64,000 bases of DNA from an uncultured Bacteroidota bacterium (GTDB lineage: Bacteria > Bacteroidota > Bacteroidia > Chitinophagales > Saprospiraceae). Under the pieces are notes generated by a model. It was not told where the DNA came from. It saw only the letters and a list, made by a program, of their open reading frames with translations, and searched no databases. Below, piece by piece: positions 36,627 to 46,300 of this stretch. Positions within the stretch are counted from its first letter, which is position 1, and every line of letters begins with the position of its first letter. A program made the translations under genes and the position numbers. Location of the stretch: the NCBI GenBank assembly GCA_937872515.1, contig CALMSX010000073.1, positions 62,001 through 126,000 on the forward strand, in the 5' to 3' direction.

Positions 36627-37805
36627 ATGGCTTGTAACATAAAATTAACTTCGATAGCCAAGGTGACAGCCCTACTACTGTGCTTGAATTCACCCATGAT
36701 GGCCCAAATAAAAAAGGTAAATTTCCAATTGAAATTTAACCCTCAGTCGTCTTTATACGATTGTTACCTGCACATCGCAGAAGGTAATGCTTTTACCAAA
36801 AAAGAAAGAATCCAGTTCAATGCCCAGGTTTCTTTTGTTCTTCCGGCTGAAGCTGAAATGAACATCATCGAAACACACATGCCATTGAAAGACAATCTTC
36901 ACTTCGGCGGTAATAACGCAGCCAAGTGGTACATCACCAATAAAATTGAAAATCCCGCTGCCCTAAGAGGTCAAAGGATTGTGAGTGTAACCCCAGATCT
37001 TTCTCCTACAGGCCAATACAATGAATTGCGTGAGGGAGATATGGTAAAACTTTTTAGTTTTAATGTTTACCCTCTTCCAACTTGTGGTGAAGCAGTGCGT
37101 TTGTTTGACAATGCCAAAGATCCGGGAAGCAGCGCCGAAGGTTTGAGAGGCGGAGATTTCAGCAATGGATTTACCATTGGTGGAACCGCTCAAAAATACA
37201 ATGGCAACCTACCTACCGATCACCCGGGACTTCCTTATGGTGACATCGAATCTCACAAATCAGCTGTAGTAGGTGAAACAGTAGTATTGGAAGCTGGCGA
37301 TTGGAAACATGCAGCCTCTTACTTGTGGACCGGCCCTAACGGCTTCCGCAGCGAAGGAAAAGATGTGGTTTTCACCAAAGTGGGAACTGAAAAATCAGGC
37401 AAATATACCTTGACCGTTACTTCTGAAATGGGTTGTGCTACCAGCAGAACCATGGACCTAAAAGTAGAGGGTGTTGAAGACCTTGAAAAAGCAACTTCTG
37501 AAAAGGCAGTCGCTTCTGTTGAAACAGTCGTGAAATCTTCAGCCCAGGATCACACAGCAAGGGTTTATCCAAATCCTGCTAGCTCCTACATCAATGTTGC
37601 TGTCAACGCAGCAAGAGGAGCTGTTGTAAAGGCTAATATTTATGCCATCGATGGCAGATTGGTAATGTCAAATGTTATCAACCAAACCATGGATGCCAAC
37701 AGCATTGAAAAGACAATTCCTTTGAAACTTCAGGCTGGTGTCTATTCAGTAAAATTAAATGTGAATGGTGTTGAATCAGACCACCGATTCATATGTGTAG
37801 AATAA
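36627..37805 (+). CDS. Secreted protein with Ig-like domain and T9SS type A sorting tail
   Basis: 392 residues with a signal peptide (KVTALLLCLNSPMMAQ). The N-terminal half (about 27-195) is a beta-rich domain of unknown family. Its strands (VNFQLKFNP, GDMVKLFSFNVY) and a late GGDFSNGF segment recall cohesin-like folds, but this is only an impression. An Ig/PKD-like domain follows (about 212-288: VVGETVVLEAG, YLWTGPNG, GKYTLTVTSEMGC), then a linker rich in Glu, Ala, Val and Ser. The last 80 residues are a typical Por_Secre_tail: RVYPNPASSYINV, an IYAIDGRLV strand and LQAGVYSVKL. The product should be exported by T9SS and processed by PorU, whose gene lies about 6 kb downstream. A terminator follows. 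Confidence 0.85.
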   Translation: MACNIKLTSIAKVTALLLCLNSPMMAQIKKVNFQLKFNPQSSLYDCYLHIAEGNAFTKKERIQFNAQVSFVLPAEAEMNIIETHMPLKDNLHFGGNNAAKWYITNKIENPAALRGQRIVSVTPDLSPTGQYNELREGDMVKLFSFNVYPLPTCGEAVRLFDNAKDPGSSAEGLRGGDFSNGFTIGGTAQKYNGNLPTDHPGLPYGDIESHKSAVVGETVVLEAGDWKHAASYLWTGPNGFRSEGKDVVFTKVGTEKSGKYTLTVTSEMGCATSRTMDLKVEGVEDLEKATSEKAVASVETVVKSSAQDHTARVYPNPASSYINVAVNAARGAVVKANIYAIDGRLVMSNVINQTMDANSIEKTIPLKLQAGVYSVKLNVNGVESDHRFICVE

Positions 37806-37848
37806 TTTGAGTTCTTTTAGCCGGAACGCCGGCAATAAAATCACCTTA

Positions 37849-37888
37849 AAAAAGTCAGGTTGCTACCAGCCTGACTTTTTGTTTTTTT
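37849..37888 (+). terminator. Intrinsic terminator after the T9SS cargo gene
   Basis: AAAAAGTCAGG (37849-37859) pairs perfectly with CCTGACTTTTT (37870-37880) around a 10-nt loop, followed by GTTTTTTT. It lies 44 bp after the stop. Confidence 0.85.
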
Positions 37889-38030
37889 ATCCAATCTGAA
37901 AAAAATATTATTCTGTCTATTGGTTAAATCATTGGCTCTCACCAAATTTTCATTGAATATATTAGGGTTTATGTAAGCTTTGTTCTGATAATTCAAAATC
38001 TAAAGCAAGCCCAATTGAAAAAAAATAAAA

Positions 38031-38061
38031 TGTTTAAGAAAAACAAGAAAAAACTTAAACA
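38031..38061. promoter_or_regulatory. Inverted repeat upstream of crtI (possible operator)
   Basis: TGTTTAAG (38031-38038) and CTTAAACA (38054-38061) are perfect 8-nt arms around a 15-nt A-rich spacer. The arms end 28 bp before the crtI start codon. No regulator gene is adjacent. It could also be chance in AT-rich DNA. Confidence 0.35.
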
Positions 38062-38089
38062 ATTTATATGACTATATGTTTCCTTCTCT

Positions 38090-39559
38090 ATGCAAAGAGT
38101 AGGTGTCATCGGTTCTGGATTTGCCGGTCTGGCTGCAGCAGCTGTTTTGGCTAAGTCAGGAAAAAAAGTCGTCGTTTTTGAAAAAAACGAAGTACCGGGC
38201 GGAAGGGCAAGGGTCTTCCATGATCAAGGCTTTACTTTTGACATGGGCCCCTCATGGTATTGGATGCCGGAGGTCTTTGAAGACTTTTTTCAATACTTCG
38301 GTCACACTACTTCTGATTTTTATGATTTAAAAAGACTGGATCCCTCCTATAGGGTAGTTTTTGGCCCTGGTGATGAAATTGACCTCCCTGCCAACTTTGA
38401 TGCCCTTTGCGACCTATTCGAAAGTATTGAGGCCGGAAGTGCAAAAAAACTGATACAATTTCTCGATGAAGCGGAATACAAATACAAAACCGGCATGCAG
38501 GAGTTTGTATGGAAACCCGGAGAATCCTGGTTTGAGTTTATGGAATGGAAGGTGGTCAGATCTTTGTTTAAATTAGACATGCTTACCTCACTCTCCAATC
38601 AGGTAAGATCTTTGTTTAAACATCCCAAACTGATTAAAATCCTGGAATTTCCTGTTTTGTTTTTGGGCGCCACACCTCAAAAAACCCCGGCACTCTACAG
38701 CCTGATGAACTACGCCGACCTCAAACTCGGAACCTGGTACCCAATGGGCGGCATGTTTAAAATTATTGAAGCTTTTGTGGCCATCGGCAAGGAACAAGGT
38801 GTTGAATTCCGTGCCGGTGAAGAGGTGGTCCGCATCCATTATAAAAACAATAAGGCCAATGCCCTTGAAACCAACATGGGAATTTTTGAAATGGATGCCA
38901 TTGTGGCTGCAGCCGACTACCACCACGTGGACCGTGACCTTTTGCCTCCGGCAGTTGCCAACTATAGCGAAAAGTATTGGGACACTAGGGTAATGGCACC
39001 CTCCTCACTGCTCTTTTACCTGGGCATTGATCGCAAGGTGCAGGGCTTGCTTCACCACAATCTTTTTTTTGACGAAGATTTTGAGGTCCATGCCCATGAA
39101 ATCTACAACAGCCATCAATGGCCTCAAAAACCACTTTTTTATATCTGTGCTCCCTCTATATCTGACAATACAGTAGCGCCTCCTGGGATGGAAAATTTAT
39201 TTGTATTGATCCCTACCTCCACCCAGTTGACGGGTGATGACGAGCCCATGCGAAACAAATACCTGCATATGGTGATGGATCGTTTGAAGGCAGTCAAAGG
39301 AATTGATTTTTCATCCAATATTGTTTACCAAAGAAGTTATGGCATATCTGATTTCAAATCTGATTATCATGCTTTCAAAGGCAATGCCTATGGTCTTGCC
39401 AATACCCTTTCGCAAACAGCCCTGCTCAAGCCGGCAATGAGATCCAAAAAACTCAACAATCTTTATTTTGCAGGCCAGCTAACTTTACCTGGCCCCGGCA
39501 TGCCTCCTTCCATTATTTCGGGAAGAATGGCCGCTCAATCAATCATCAAAAACCTGTAA
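38090..39559 (+). CDS. crtI: Phytoene desaturase (CrtI-type carotenoid desaturase)
   Basis: 489 residues, the usual length for CrtI. The N-terminus has the FAD-binding Rossmann motif GVIGSGFAGLAAA (residues 5-17), and an acidic residue ends the second strand (VVVFEK). A GGRARVF segment and FDMGPSWYWMP follow, as in CrtI enzymes. The C-terminus has the second FAD segment, YFAGQLTLPGPGMPPSIISG. The enzyme introduces double bonds into phytoene to give lycopene or related polyenes, at the membrane. It sits 6 bp upstream of crtB and is certainly co-transcribed with it. Cyclase and hydroxylase genes (crtY, crtZ) are not adjacent, so the final pigment cannot be told from this window. Confidence 0.92.
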   Translation: MQRVGVIGSGFAGLAAAAVLAKSGKKVVVFEKNEVPGGRARVFHDQGFTFDMGPSWYWMPEVFEDFFQYFGHTTSDFYDLKRLDPSYRVVFGPGDEIDLPANFDALCDLFESIEAGSAKKLIQFLDEAEYKYKTGMQEFVWKPGESWFEFMEWKVVRSLFKLDMLTSLSNQVRSLFKHPKLIKILEFPVLFLGATPQKTPALYSLMNYADLKLGTWYPMGGMFKIIEAFVAIGKEQGVEFRAGEEVVRIHYKNNKANALETNMGIFEMDAIVAAADYHHVDRDLLPPAVANYSEKYWDTRVMAPSSLLFYLGIDRKVQGLLHHNLFFDEDFEVHAHEIYNSHQWPQKPLFYICAPSISDNTVAPPGMENLFVLIPTSTQLTGDDEPMRNKYLHMVMDRLKAVKGIDFSSNIVYQRSYGISDFKSDYHAFKGNAYGLANTLSQTALLKPAMRSKKLNNLYFAGQLTLPGPGMPPSIISGRMAAQSIIKNL

Positions 39560-39565
39560 AACACC

Positions 39566-40402
39566 ATGGATAACCTGTATAGCCAAGTAAGCCACAAGTG
39601 CAGTGAAATCATCACCAGAAACTACAGCACTTCTTTTAGCCTGGGCATTGTGATGTTTCATAAAAACATTCGACAACCCATCTATTCTATTTACGGCTTT
39701 GTCCGCCTCGCAGATGAAATTGTGGATACCTACAAAGGAGAAAACCGCCAACAGCTGCTCAATGAATTTAGGTACGAAACCTTCCAGGCCATTCACCGCA
39801 AAGTAAGTCTGAACCCCGTCTTACATGCCTTCCAGGAAGTAGTAAACCAATATGGTATTCTGCCCGAACACATAGATGCATTTTTAAACAGCATGGAAAT
39901 GGATCTCAACAAAGTAGTACATGACCAGGAATCTTACAATCGATATATTTACGGTTCTGCAGAAGTGGTGGGCCTTATGTGCCTCAAAATTTTCTGTGCC
40001 GGCAATGAAGATCAGTACAACAAACTCGAAGGGTATGCCAGGTCTCTTGGGTCAGCCTTCCAAAAGGTTAACTTCCTTCGGGATATGAAAAGTGATTACG
40101 ATGACAGGGGTAGGGTCTATTTTCCCGATGTTGATTTCGACAACTTTACCCTGGAAGATAAAAAAAGAATTGAAGAAGAAATCAAAGCCGAATTTGTCCA
40201 TGCCCGCGAAGGTATTCGCAAGCTACCACCCTGCTGCAGACTGGGAGTCTATTCAGCCTACAAATACTACCTTAGATTGTTTGAAAAGATCAAAGGCCAG
40301 CCCATTTCAACCCTGCTCAGCCAACGCATCAGGGTGCCAAATGTAGAGAAATTATTTGTGCTGACTAAGTCTGCCGTCAGACTTCACCTGGGCATCCTCT
40401 GA
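39566..40402 (+). CDS. crtB: Phytoene synthase
   Basis: 278 residues of the squalene/phytoene synthase family. Two Asp-rich Mg-diphosphate motifs are visible: DEIVD (about residue 50) and RDMKSDYDDRGRVYFP (about 172). It condenses two geranylgeranyl diphosphates head to head into phytoene, the substrate of the upstream CrtI. Its stop lies one base away from the stop of the convergent thioredoxin-like lipoprotein gene, with no room for a terminator between them. Confidence 0.92.
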   Translation: MDNLYSQVSHKCSEIITRNYSTSFSLGIVMFHKNIRQPIYSIYGFVRLADEIVDTYKGENRQQLLNEFRYETFQAIHRKVSLNPVLHAFQEVVNQYGILPEHIDAFLNSMEMDLNKVVHDQESYNRYIYGSAEVVGLMCLKIFCAGNEDQYNKLEGYARSLGSAFQKVNFLRDMKSDYDDRGRVYFPDVDFDNFTLEDKKRIEEEIKAEFVHAREGIRKLPPCCRLGVYSAYKYYLRLFEKIKGQPISTLLSQRIRVPNVEKLFVLTKSAVRLHLGIL

Positions 40403-40403
40403 T

Positions 40404-41834
40404 TTATTTTTTAGCCTTATCCCGGTCTATGATAATCTGGATCTGATCTGTTTTCAGGTTCTTGCCAATGATCTTTCGCTCTTTGTTTAAAACATAGATT
40501 TCCGGAGTCACATCTACATAATATTTGCCGTAGATGGATCTATTGGTAGGATCGTGTACATTGGTCCAGCTAAGTCCGTTTTTTTTGATATAAGCCTTCC
40601 ACTTGTCGTCATCGGTGTCAATAGCAATAGCATAGACATCCAACCCATTGGCTTTGTTTTCCAGATAATATTTATGGAGTTTTGGTGTTTCTACCATACA
40701 ATGTTCACAATCCGGATTAAAAAGGTAAACGATAAGATAATCTGCCGTTTTTGCCATCAGCTCCTGCTTCTTTCCCATAGGATCGGTAGAGATCACATTG
40801 GGTCCTTTCAATCCCAATAGACTCAAAGACATTTCGGTTGCCCTCCTCTGAATGGCATCGGTCTGCAGTGAATCTGACCAGAAAGCCCGTTTTTGGGTAA
40901 AGTAGGTCCTTACCATTTCAACAAATAGTTTTTCGGCATCCATGATCGGACATTTTCCGGGCTCATAGGTTAACACCACATAATTGGCTACTACCTTATA
41001 ATATTCCGGCTTGTCCATGATCTTTGCCATAAGCTGATGGGCTGAGGCCAAGATGGAGTCCTGGTGCTGTACGGTCAGTTCTTTTAAAAATCTTTTGAGT
41101 TTGATGCCAAACATCGGTGTTCTGATCAACCGTGTATCATTAAAATCTATGTTGTCCCAAAACTCTTTTCTGTATTGTACAACCTGTAATTCTTTTGGAA
41201 GTTCTTCCTTCAATTTCGGATTCTGGCCACCATATTTATAATTGGCAAATAACAGCGTAGGGTGTTTGGCCTTTAAATCAAAAATCGCTTTCAACCGCTG
41301 ATTTTCAAGGGCATCACGCTCTTTTTTCAGGGTATTGTAGGCTTCTGTACCCGAATTTCCATTTTTCAGCTGTGCGTTTAATTCATTGAGTCGTGGCCCA
41401 ATGGTAAACGACTCAAAACGCATATTTTCATAAAACAACTCGTTTTCCAGGCTGCCGTTTATTTTCATGGTACTAAGTGGATCGGCCAGGGCAAGTTCCA
41501 TTTCATATTCCTGGTCTTCTCCCATTATGATCTGCACAAATTCTTTGCGGCCGGTAATCATGATGTAGTAAATACCTTGTGCCAGTCCCTTGGGATTTAC
41601 ATATTCCAGTTTTCCGTTGGTAACGGCTGTACTGTCCAGAAGGTAGTTTTGGTCTGAATAAAAACCTATAATACGGGCAAACCCGGACTGAGGGAAATCA
41701 GAAAATACCATTTTTATGTGGGTGGGACCACCCATCACCGGTTCAGGATCTTTCACTTTCAGCGTCGGAGCCGCTTCCATATTACCCTTGCATGATAAAG
41801 CCAAAAGCAAAGGAAATACCATCATCCACTTCAT
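40404..41834 (-). CDS. Thioredoxin-like (TlpA/AhpC-TSA) lipoprotein with DUF4369- and DUF5106-like regions
   Basis: 476 residues. The signal ends in a lipobox (LLLALSC), so it is probably a lipoprotein facing the periplasm. The N-terminal beta region (about 35-140) looks like DUF4369, the helical middle (about 210-345) like DUF5106. The C-terminus is a thioredoxin fold with redox motif CEHC (about residue 374) in the context YLFNPDCEHC, and a cis-Pro loop VTPEIYVLN. It would act as a periplasmic thiol-disulfide oxidoreductase. It lies 46 bp downstream of porV in the same direction. Because the nearby giants and cargo carry many paired cysteines, a role in their oxidative folding is possible but is my inference. 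Confidence 0.82.
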   Translation of the reverse strand: MKWMMVFPLLLALSCKGNMEAAPTLKVKDPEPVMGGPTHIKMVFSDFPQSGFARIIGFYSDQNYLLDSTAVTNGKLEYVNPKGLAQGIYYIMITGRKEFVQIIMGEDQEYEMELALADPLSTMKINGSLENELFYENMRFESFTIGPRLNELNAQLKNGNSGTEAYNTLKKERDALENQRLKAIFDLKAKHPTLLFANYKYGGQNPKLKEELPKELQVVQYRKEFWDNIDFNDTRLIRTPMFGIKLKRFLKELTVQHQDSILASAHQLMAKIMDKPEYYKVVANYVVLTYEPGKCPIMDAEKLFVEMVRTYFTQKRAFWSDSLQTDAIQRRATEMSLSLLGLKGPNVISTDPMGKKQELMAKTADYLIVYLFNPDCEHCMVETPKLHKYYLENKANGLDVYAIAIDTDDDKWKAYIKKNGLSWTNVHDPTNRSIYGKYYVDVTPEIYVLNKERKIIGKNLKTDQIQIIIDRDKAKK

Positions 41835-41880
41835 TTCTACTTGTTTTTCCTGATATTAAACATGGTAAACCACCAAAATG

Positions 41881-43092
41881 TTACTCTTCAAGTCCTTCTT
41901 TAAATCCTTCAAAGTTAAAATTCAAGCCAAATCTTAGGGTATTATCTAGTGGATTGCGCTGGATAGAACTAGGTGCAAGATAAGACAGGTTAAATTCAAA
42001 TACATTGTACTTGATGCCCGCGCCAATGGTAAAAAACTTCCTCGCACCTTTCAGTGGGTGTTCGTAGTAGTAGCCCGCTCTTACGGCAAATTGTTTGTTG
42101 TAAAGATATTCTGTTCCTATGCTGTAGTAAAACTCTTTTAGCTCTTCTGAAAACCCTGCCTGAGCATCTCCAAAGGAACCAAATACACCTTCAAAAAGTG
42201 TTTTTTCCCGCCAGTCTGCAATGTCATTGTCATTGGCATCCCATTTTGGATTCTCTATCGACCACGGAGATGGTACCAGCAATTTGTTGATGTCAAGGCA
42301 AAATGACAGACTGTTGTAGTTGTCAAAATCAATCCTCAACAAACCCCCAATTCCCAGGTTGGTAGGAATGAAGTCTTTGTCGTTGTTGTCGGTATAGGTC
42401 ACCTTTGCGCCTAGATTGGACAAATTCATTCCTATTGCCCAGTATCCGTTGTAATTCGAAATTTTTGTCTTTTTTCGGTAGGTAAACGATACGTCTGTGG
42501 CAAATGAGGTAGCATTATTAATAATCACCCCCCCGGTAATTTGACCAGGAGCCAGACTCGACATCAAAAATTTACCCGACACGGCGGCTGAAAAATTATC
42601 TCCCAGCTTTCGGGCATAAGCAGCACCAATTTCAAACTCTCTCGGCCTTCCTTCTCCTGTCGATCCACCCGTATTGTCGGTAAAAAATATGGACCCCAGT
42701 GAAAAGTATCGAATGTTGAATCCAATGGTCTGGTATTGATCCAGCTTTGTATACCCTGCCAGATAAGTCAGGTAAAGATCATCAAGTCCTAAGTTTCTAA
42801 GCCAGGGTGTAAAGTTGAGAGACACTGCACTTTTATCTTCCGCAAAGGCGAGATTCGAAGGATTGTAGTGCATTGACGATGCAGATGGATCTGCCACAAT
42901 ACCGGCTTCTCCCATGGCTCCACCCCTGGCATCAGGAGCTATTCTTAGAAACGGCAGGGCCGTTAATATCGTTGTGGGTAAACAGTTTCCGTTCGCGTCA
43001 AGTGTGCAGTTTTTTGTTGCGCTCCATTCTGATTGAGCCATCATTTGGGCCGAAATGGCCATGGTCATCAGGATTGATAAGACTTTTTTCAT
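41881..43092 (-). CDS. porV: T9SS outer membrane protein PorV (LptO)
   Basis: 403 residues from ATG 43092; the TTG just upstream is not needed. A signal peptide (MKKVLSILMTMAISAQMMAQ) is followed by the typical LRIAPDARGGAMGEAG and a NPSNLAF segment. The remainder is a FadL-like beta barrel of alternating strands ending in LRFGLNFNFEGF. PorV is the outer membrane shuttle that binds T9SS cargo tails and delivers them to the PorU sortase. It lies downstream of porU on the same strand, and its own promoter is likely in the 250-bp gap. Confidence 0.92.
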   Translation of the reverse strand: MKKVLSILMTMAISAQMMAQSEWSATKNCTLDANGNCLPTTILTALPFLRIAPDARGGAMGEAGIVADPSASSMHYNPSNLAFAEDKSAVSLNFTPWLRNLGLDDLYLTYLAGYTKLDQYQTIGFNIRYFSLGSIFFTDNTGGSTGEGRPREFEIGAAYARKLGDNFSAAVSGKFLMSSLAPGQITGGVIINNATSFATDVSFTYRKKTKISNYNGYWAIGMNLSNLGAKVTYTDNNDKDFIPTNLGIGGLLRIDFDNYNSLSFCLDINKLLVPSPWSIENPKWDANDNDIADWREKTLFEGVFGSFGDAQAGFSEELKEFYYSIGTEYLYNKQFAVRAGYYYEHPLKGARKFFTIGAGIKYNVFEFNLSYLAPSSIQRNPLDNTLRFGLNFNFEGFKEGLEE

Positions 43093-43121
43093 CAAGTGTG
43101 ATTTTTCTGTTTTATGCTTTG

Positions 43122-43149
43122 CAAATGTAAAATAATATGGTTATTTCAA
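43122..43149 (-). promoter_or_regulatory. Putative promoter of porV
   Basis: On the minus strand, TTG (43149-43147), a 17-nt spacer and TACATTTG (43129-43122) match the Bacteroidota -33/-7 pattern. The -7 element ends 29 nt before the porV ATG. The spacer is slightly shorter than usual. Confidence 0.5.
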
Positions 43150-43343
43150 TCTAACCTTTTCTTTTGAGTTGGCATTGTTCTAACGTAGAAGATCCAACTT
43201 TAGTATTCTTTTGGTGTAATTATAGTTAACTGTATTTTGAGACAAAGATATATATATCTAATTATTTTTTAATATGTATCTTGATATCTACCTATTTTAT
43301 CCGGGCTGATTTTTCTAACTATTTAATTATCAATATCATGTAC

Positions 43344-46300
43344 TTATATTTTCACCATTTTTTGATAACCGCTGTCCCTCCTCAAGCCTTCGTTGGGCGC
43401 TGTCATGGTGATTTGGTATACATAAACACCACTGGCAAGATTAGATCCATAGTCTTCTCTTGTATCCCATTCAAACATGGATATGCGATAGCCTTCAGCT
43501 ATCCTCCTTTCAGAAACGGATTTGACAAGACGGCCATTAATGGTATAAATCTTAAGCTCAATCTCAACATCCAGTCCCGCTAAATCATGCTCAAAGCTAA
43601 ACTCTGTATTGTCGGTAAATGGGTTAGGGTAGTTGTATACTCTGTGCAACTTTTCATTGCGCGTTTCAACCACCCTGAACTCTGTTTCTCCTTCCACTGA
43701 ATTGTTTGCAATGTCCCAGGCTTTTGCCGTGACTTTGTACACACCGGGAGCCAGCTTTGACAATGGATATCTAACTTCCCCCTGCTTGTAATTATTGGCA
43801 GCAGCAGTGTAATATTCGTTCAGTATAACTTCCTCATCAAAATCAGGTCCGGTTATCCGGGCAGTGATATCATGGCCGATGCTATTGCCAGTGATATTGA
43901 TACCGTTGTCATCAGCCAGCTTTATCAACAGCTTGGGATTGGCATCTGTAATACCACCAAAAACAAATTCTTCATCGTTCATGAACAGGGCCATCTCTGG
44001 TGCCTCATCATCGTTTACCGCGGTATTGCTGCTTCCTCCGATGGTCAGTCGATCATAATGACCGGCTGCATCTGTAAGAGCGTTATGGGCATAAATGCTG
44101 ATCCTGCCATTGCCGAGCTGATAATTGATGTCCTTCGGAAGGATAAATTCTATTTCAAACTTACCATTCACAGCAGATGCCCTGCCTTTAAAAATAATGT
44201 TGCGGTATTGGTTAAAACTTTTTTCGTAGCTGTCTTCATCATTGCCAAGGGTCTTCAATTCTGTAGCCTTGTCAAAAAGGGTTACAAAAACTTCACCTGA
44301 AAATCCACTCAGCAAGGCTCCGGTATAGTCCCTGATTTCTCCACCCAGTTTGATCTTGTCAAGCGCTCCTACTGTATCGGCATAGATAGTAGCATCCTGG
44401 TCATTGATGGTGGTCACTACTACATCATGCTCAGGAAGTGCAAGAATCTGTGAAGGATCACCCAAAAGGGTAAACTTCCTGGTATTGTCTTCCAGGGTAT
44501 CAAGCGAAGTACCATTTTTGGCCCTTAGTATGATTTCACCAAACGATAAGGCCTTACCGTTTTCTCGGGCATATAAGTTTTTAAATACATTGGATGTCAA
44601 ACGTTTGTTTTTGTCGGCATATACCGGCCTTGTTGTAGTCAAAAGGCCAATAGCGCCGCCTTTGGGATTGAGTAAGGCAAGTTCTCCTCCTGATGCAACA
44701 CTTGGATCATCATAACCTGAAAAGGAACAGGTAGCAGTAATCAGCAATGTAAGTTTATCAGAATTAGACCAGCCCTGGATGTCACTCAGCTTTACCACTC
44801 TTTCCTGTGCCAGTCCTTTTGGCCCGCCATGGCCAAGGTAACACCAGGCAAGTTGGCCCTGATCCATTTGCTGATTGATGGCGGATGTTGCTTCATTGTA
44901 GCGCTCACCTCCCGGCGTGTTTTCCTGTCTGTAGGCATCCAGATATACCTTTTGCTGGTTGATGAGGGGGTCTTTTTCAAAGGCTTCTTTGGCTATGGTG
45001 TCGGCATCATTGACGTGAAGGTTGCCATCTTCATCATCTGCACAAAATCCGGTTTTGAGTTTCCATTCACCAAACCTCTCTGGTGATACATCGTACCGAA
45101 TGATTTTATCTACCACCTGATCTGCTTCTTCTGCGGTACTCACAGTGAGTCTGCCAACTCTTATATCAAGGGCTCCTTTAAGGTTGGCTCCTTCATTGTT
45201 GCTCAGCAAAGCGTAGTAATCATCTGTAGGAAAAGCGTTGATCGGATTGAGAGATTCATCAGTTTCATATGCGGGTATATAATTTTGATAAGGTACCGAA
45301 GGCATCAGTTTTTTGTAATCATAACTGCCATCCCCCAATAACAAAAGATATCGGAAATTCGGATATCGGTCTAAGACCATCTTGGCAAAATTCCGAATAG
45401 CACTGGGATCCTGCCTGCCACTGCCAAACTCCTGATAGATCTGGCTTACATCTGCCAATGACACCTTGTAGCCATTGTGTTTTATTCGATGGTCAGCCAG
45501 CTTTTGGGCAGCATTGGCAAAGTCTGGATGATAGACAATTATCAGATCGCTTTCTGGTAGGCCATGCAAATTTTGATTGGTCAGCTTACTGCCCGTATCC
45601 GGCGTGTAGGCAGCATTGGTAGTAAACAACACCAGTCTCACATCTTCTTTGCCCGAAACAAAATTGACACTTCCGTCTTTGATGGTATAGCCACTTACAT
45701 TGGCAGGATCACTCACCATCCAGGCCAAACCACCTGCAAAGTCGCCACCTATGATTACCTTGCTGTAGGCACTTGTTGAAAAGCCAGGATGACTTACCAA
45801 TAGTTGATTGTTGCCAGGATTGATGTTTTGTGTACTCTTCACTTGGACAAAATCCAACCAGGCATCGCCATTGCCGGCGGTACTGTATTTTAAAGTAAAT
45901 TTTGGACTGTTGGTGGCAATGGACACAGACTTCTGTATTATGCCTTGTCTGGCAAAGATGGCTTCAGCATTGCCCAGGCTCACAGCCGATGTTGTTGCTG
46001 TAAAACTCTGCCCATCCATTGAGAGGGTAAACCGACCCTCTTTGTCAGAGCGGCCATAGGCATGGACCAATACATCAACCGGTGTACCGGCAACCCTGTT
46101 TTTTAAATCGAACAATTTACTCAGATCTTTTTCCTGATTGTTGACAAGGTACTCTCCTACCCACAATTTACCGGAACCTATGGTGGCAGCATTGGATCCC
46201 AGCATATTTGTTTTATCCTCTGTAAAAATATCCCATACGGTCTGCGTTGCGGTCTCAAACTCCACCAGATTGTCTGTTATGTTTTCTGTGCTTACTCTTT

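Noticed and set aside
36627..37805. Considered as a detached C-terminal fragment of the giants
   Set aside because: It has its own signal peptide, a different domain set and a type A tail not found in the giants.
43872..44300. 142-codon plus-strand open frame inside porU
   Set aside because: Antisense to well-conserved porU sequence; no motif.
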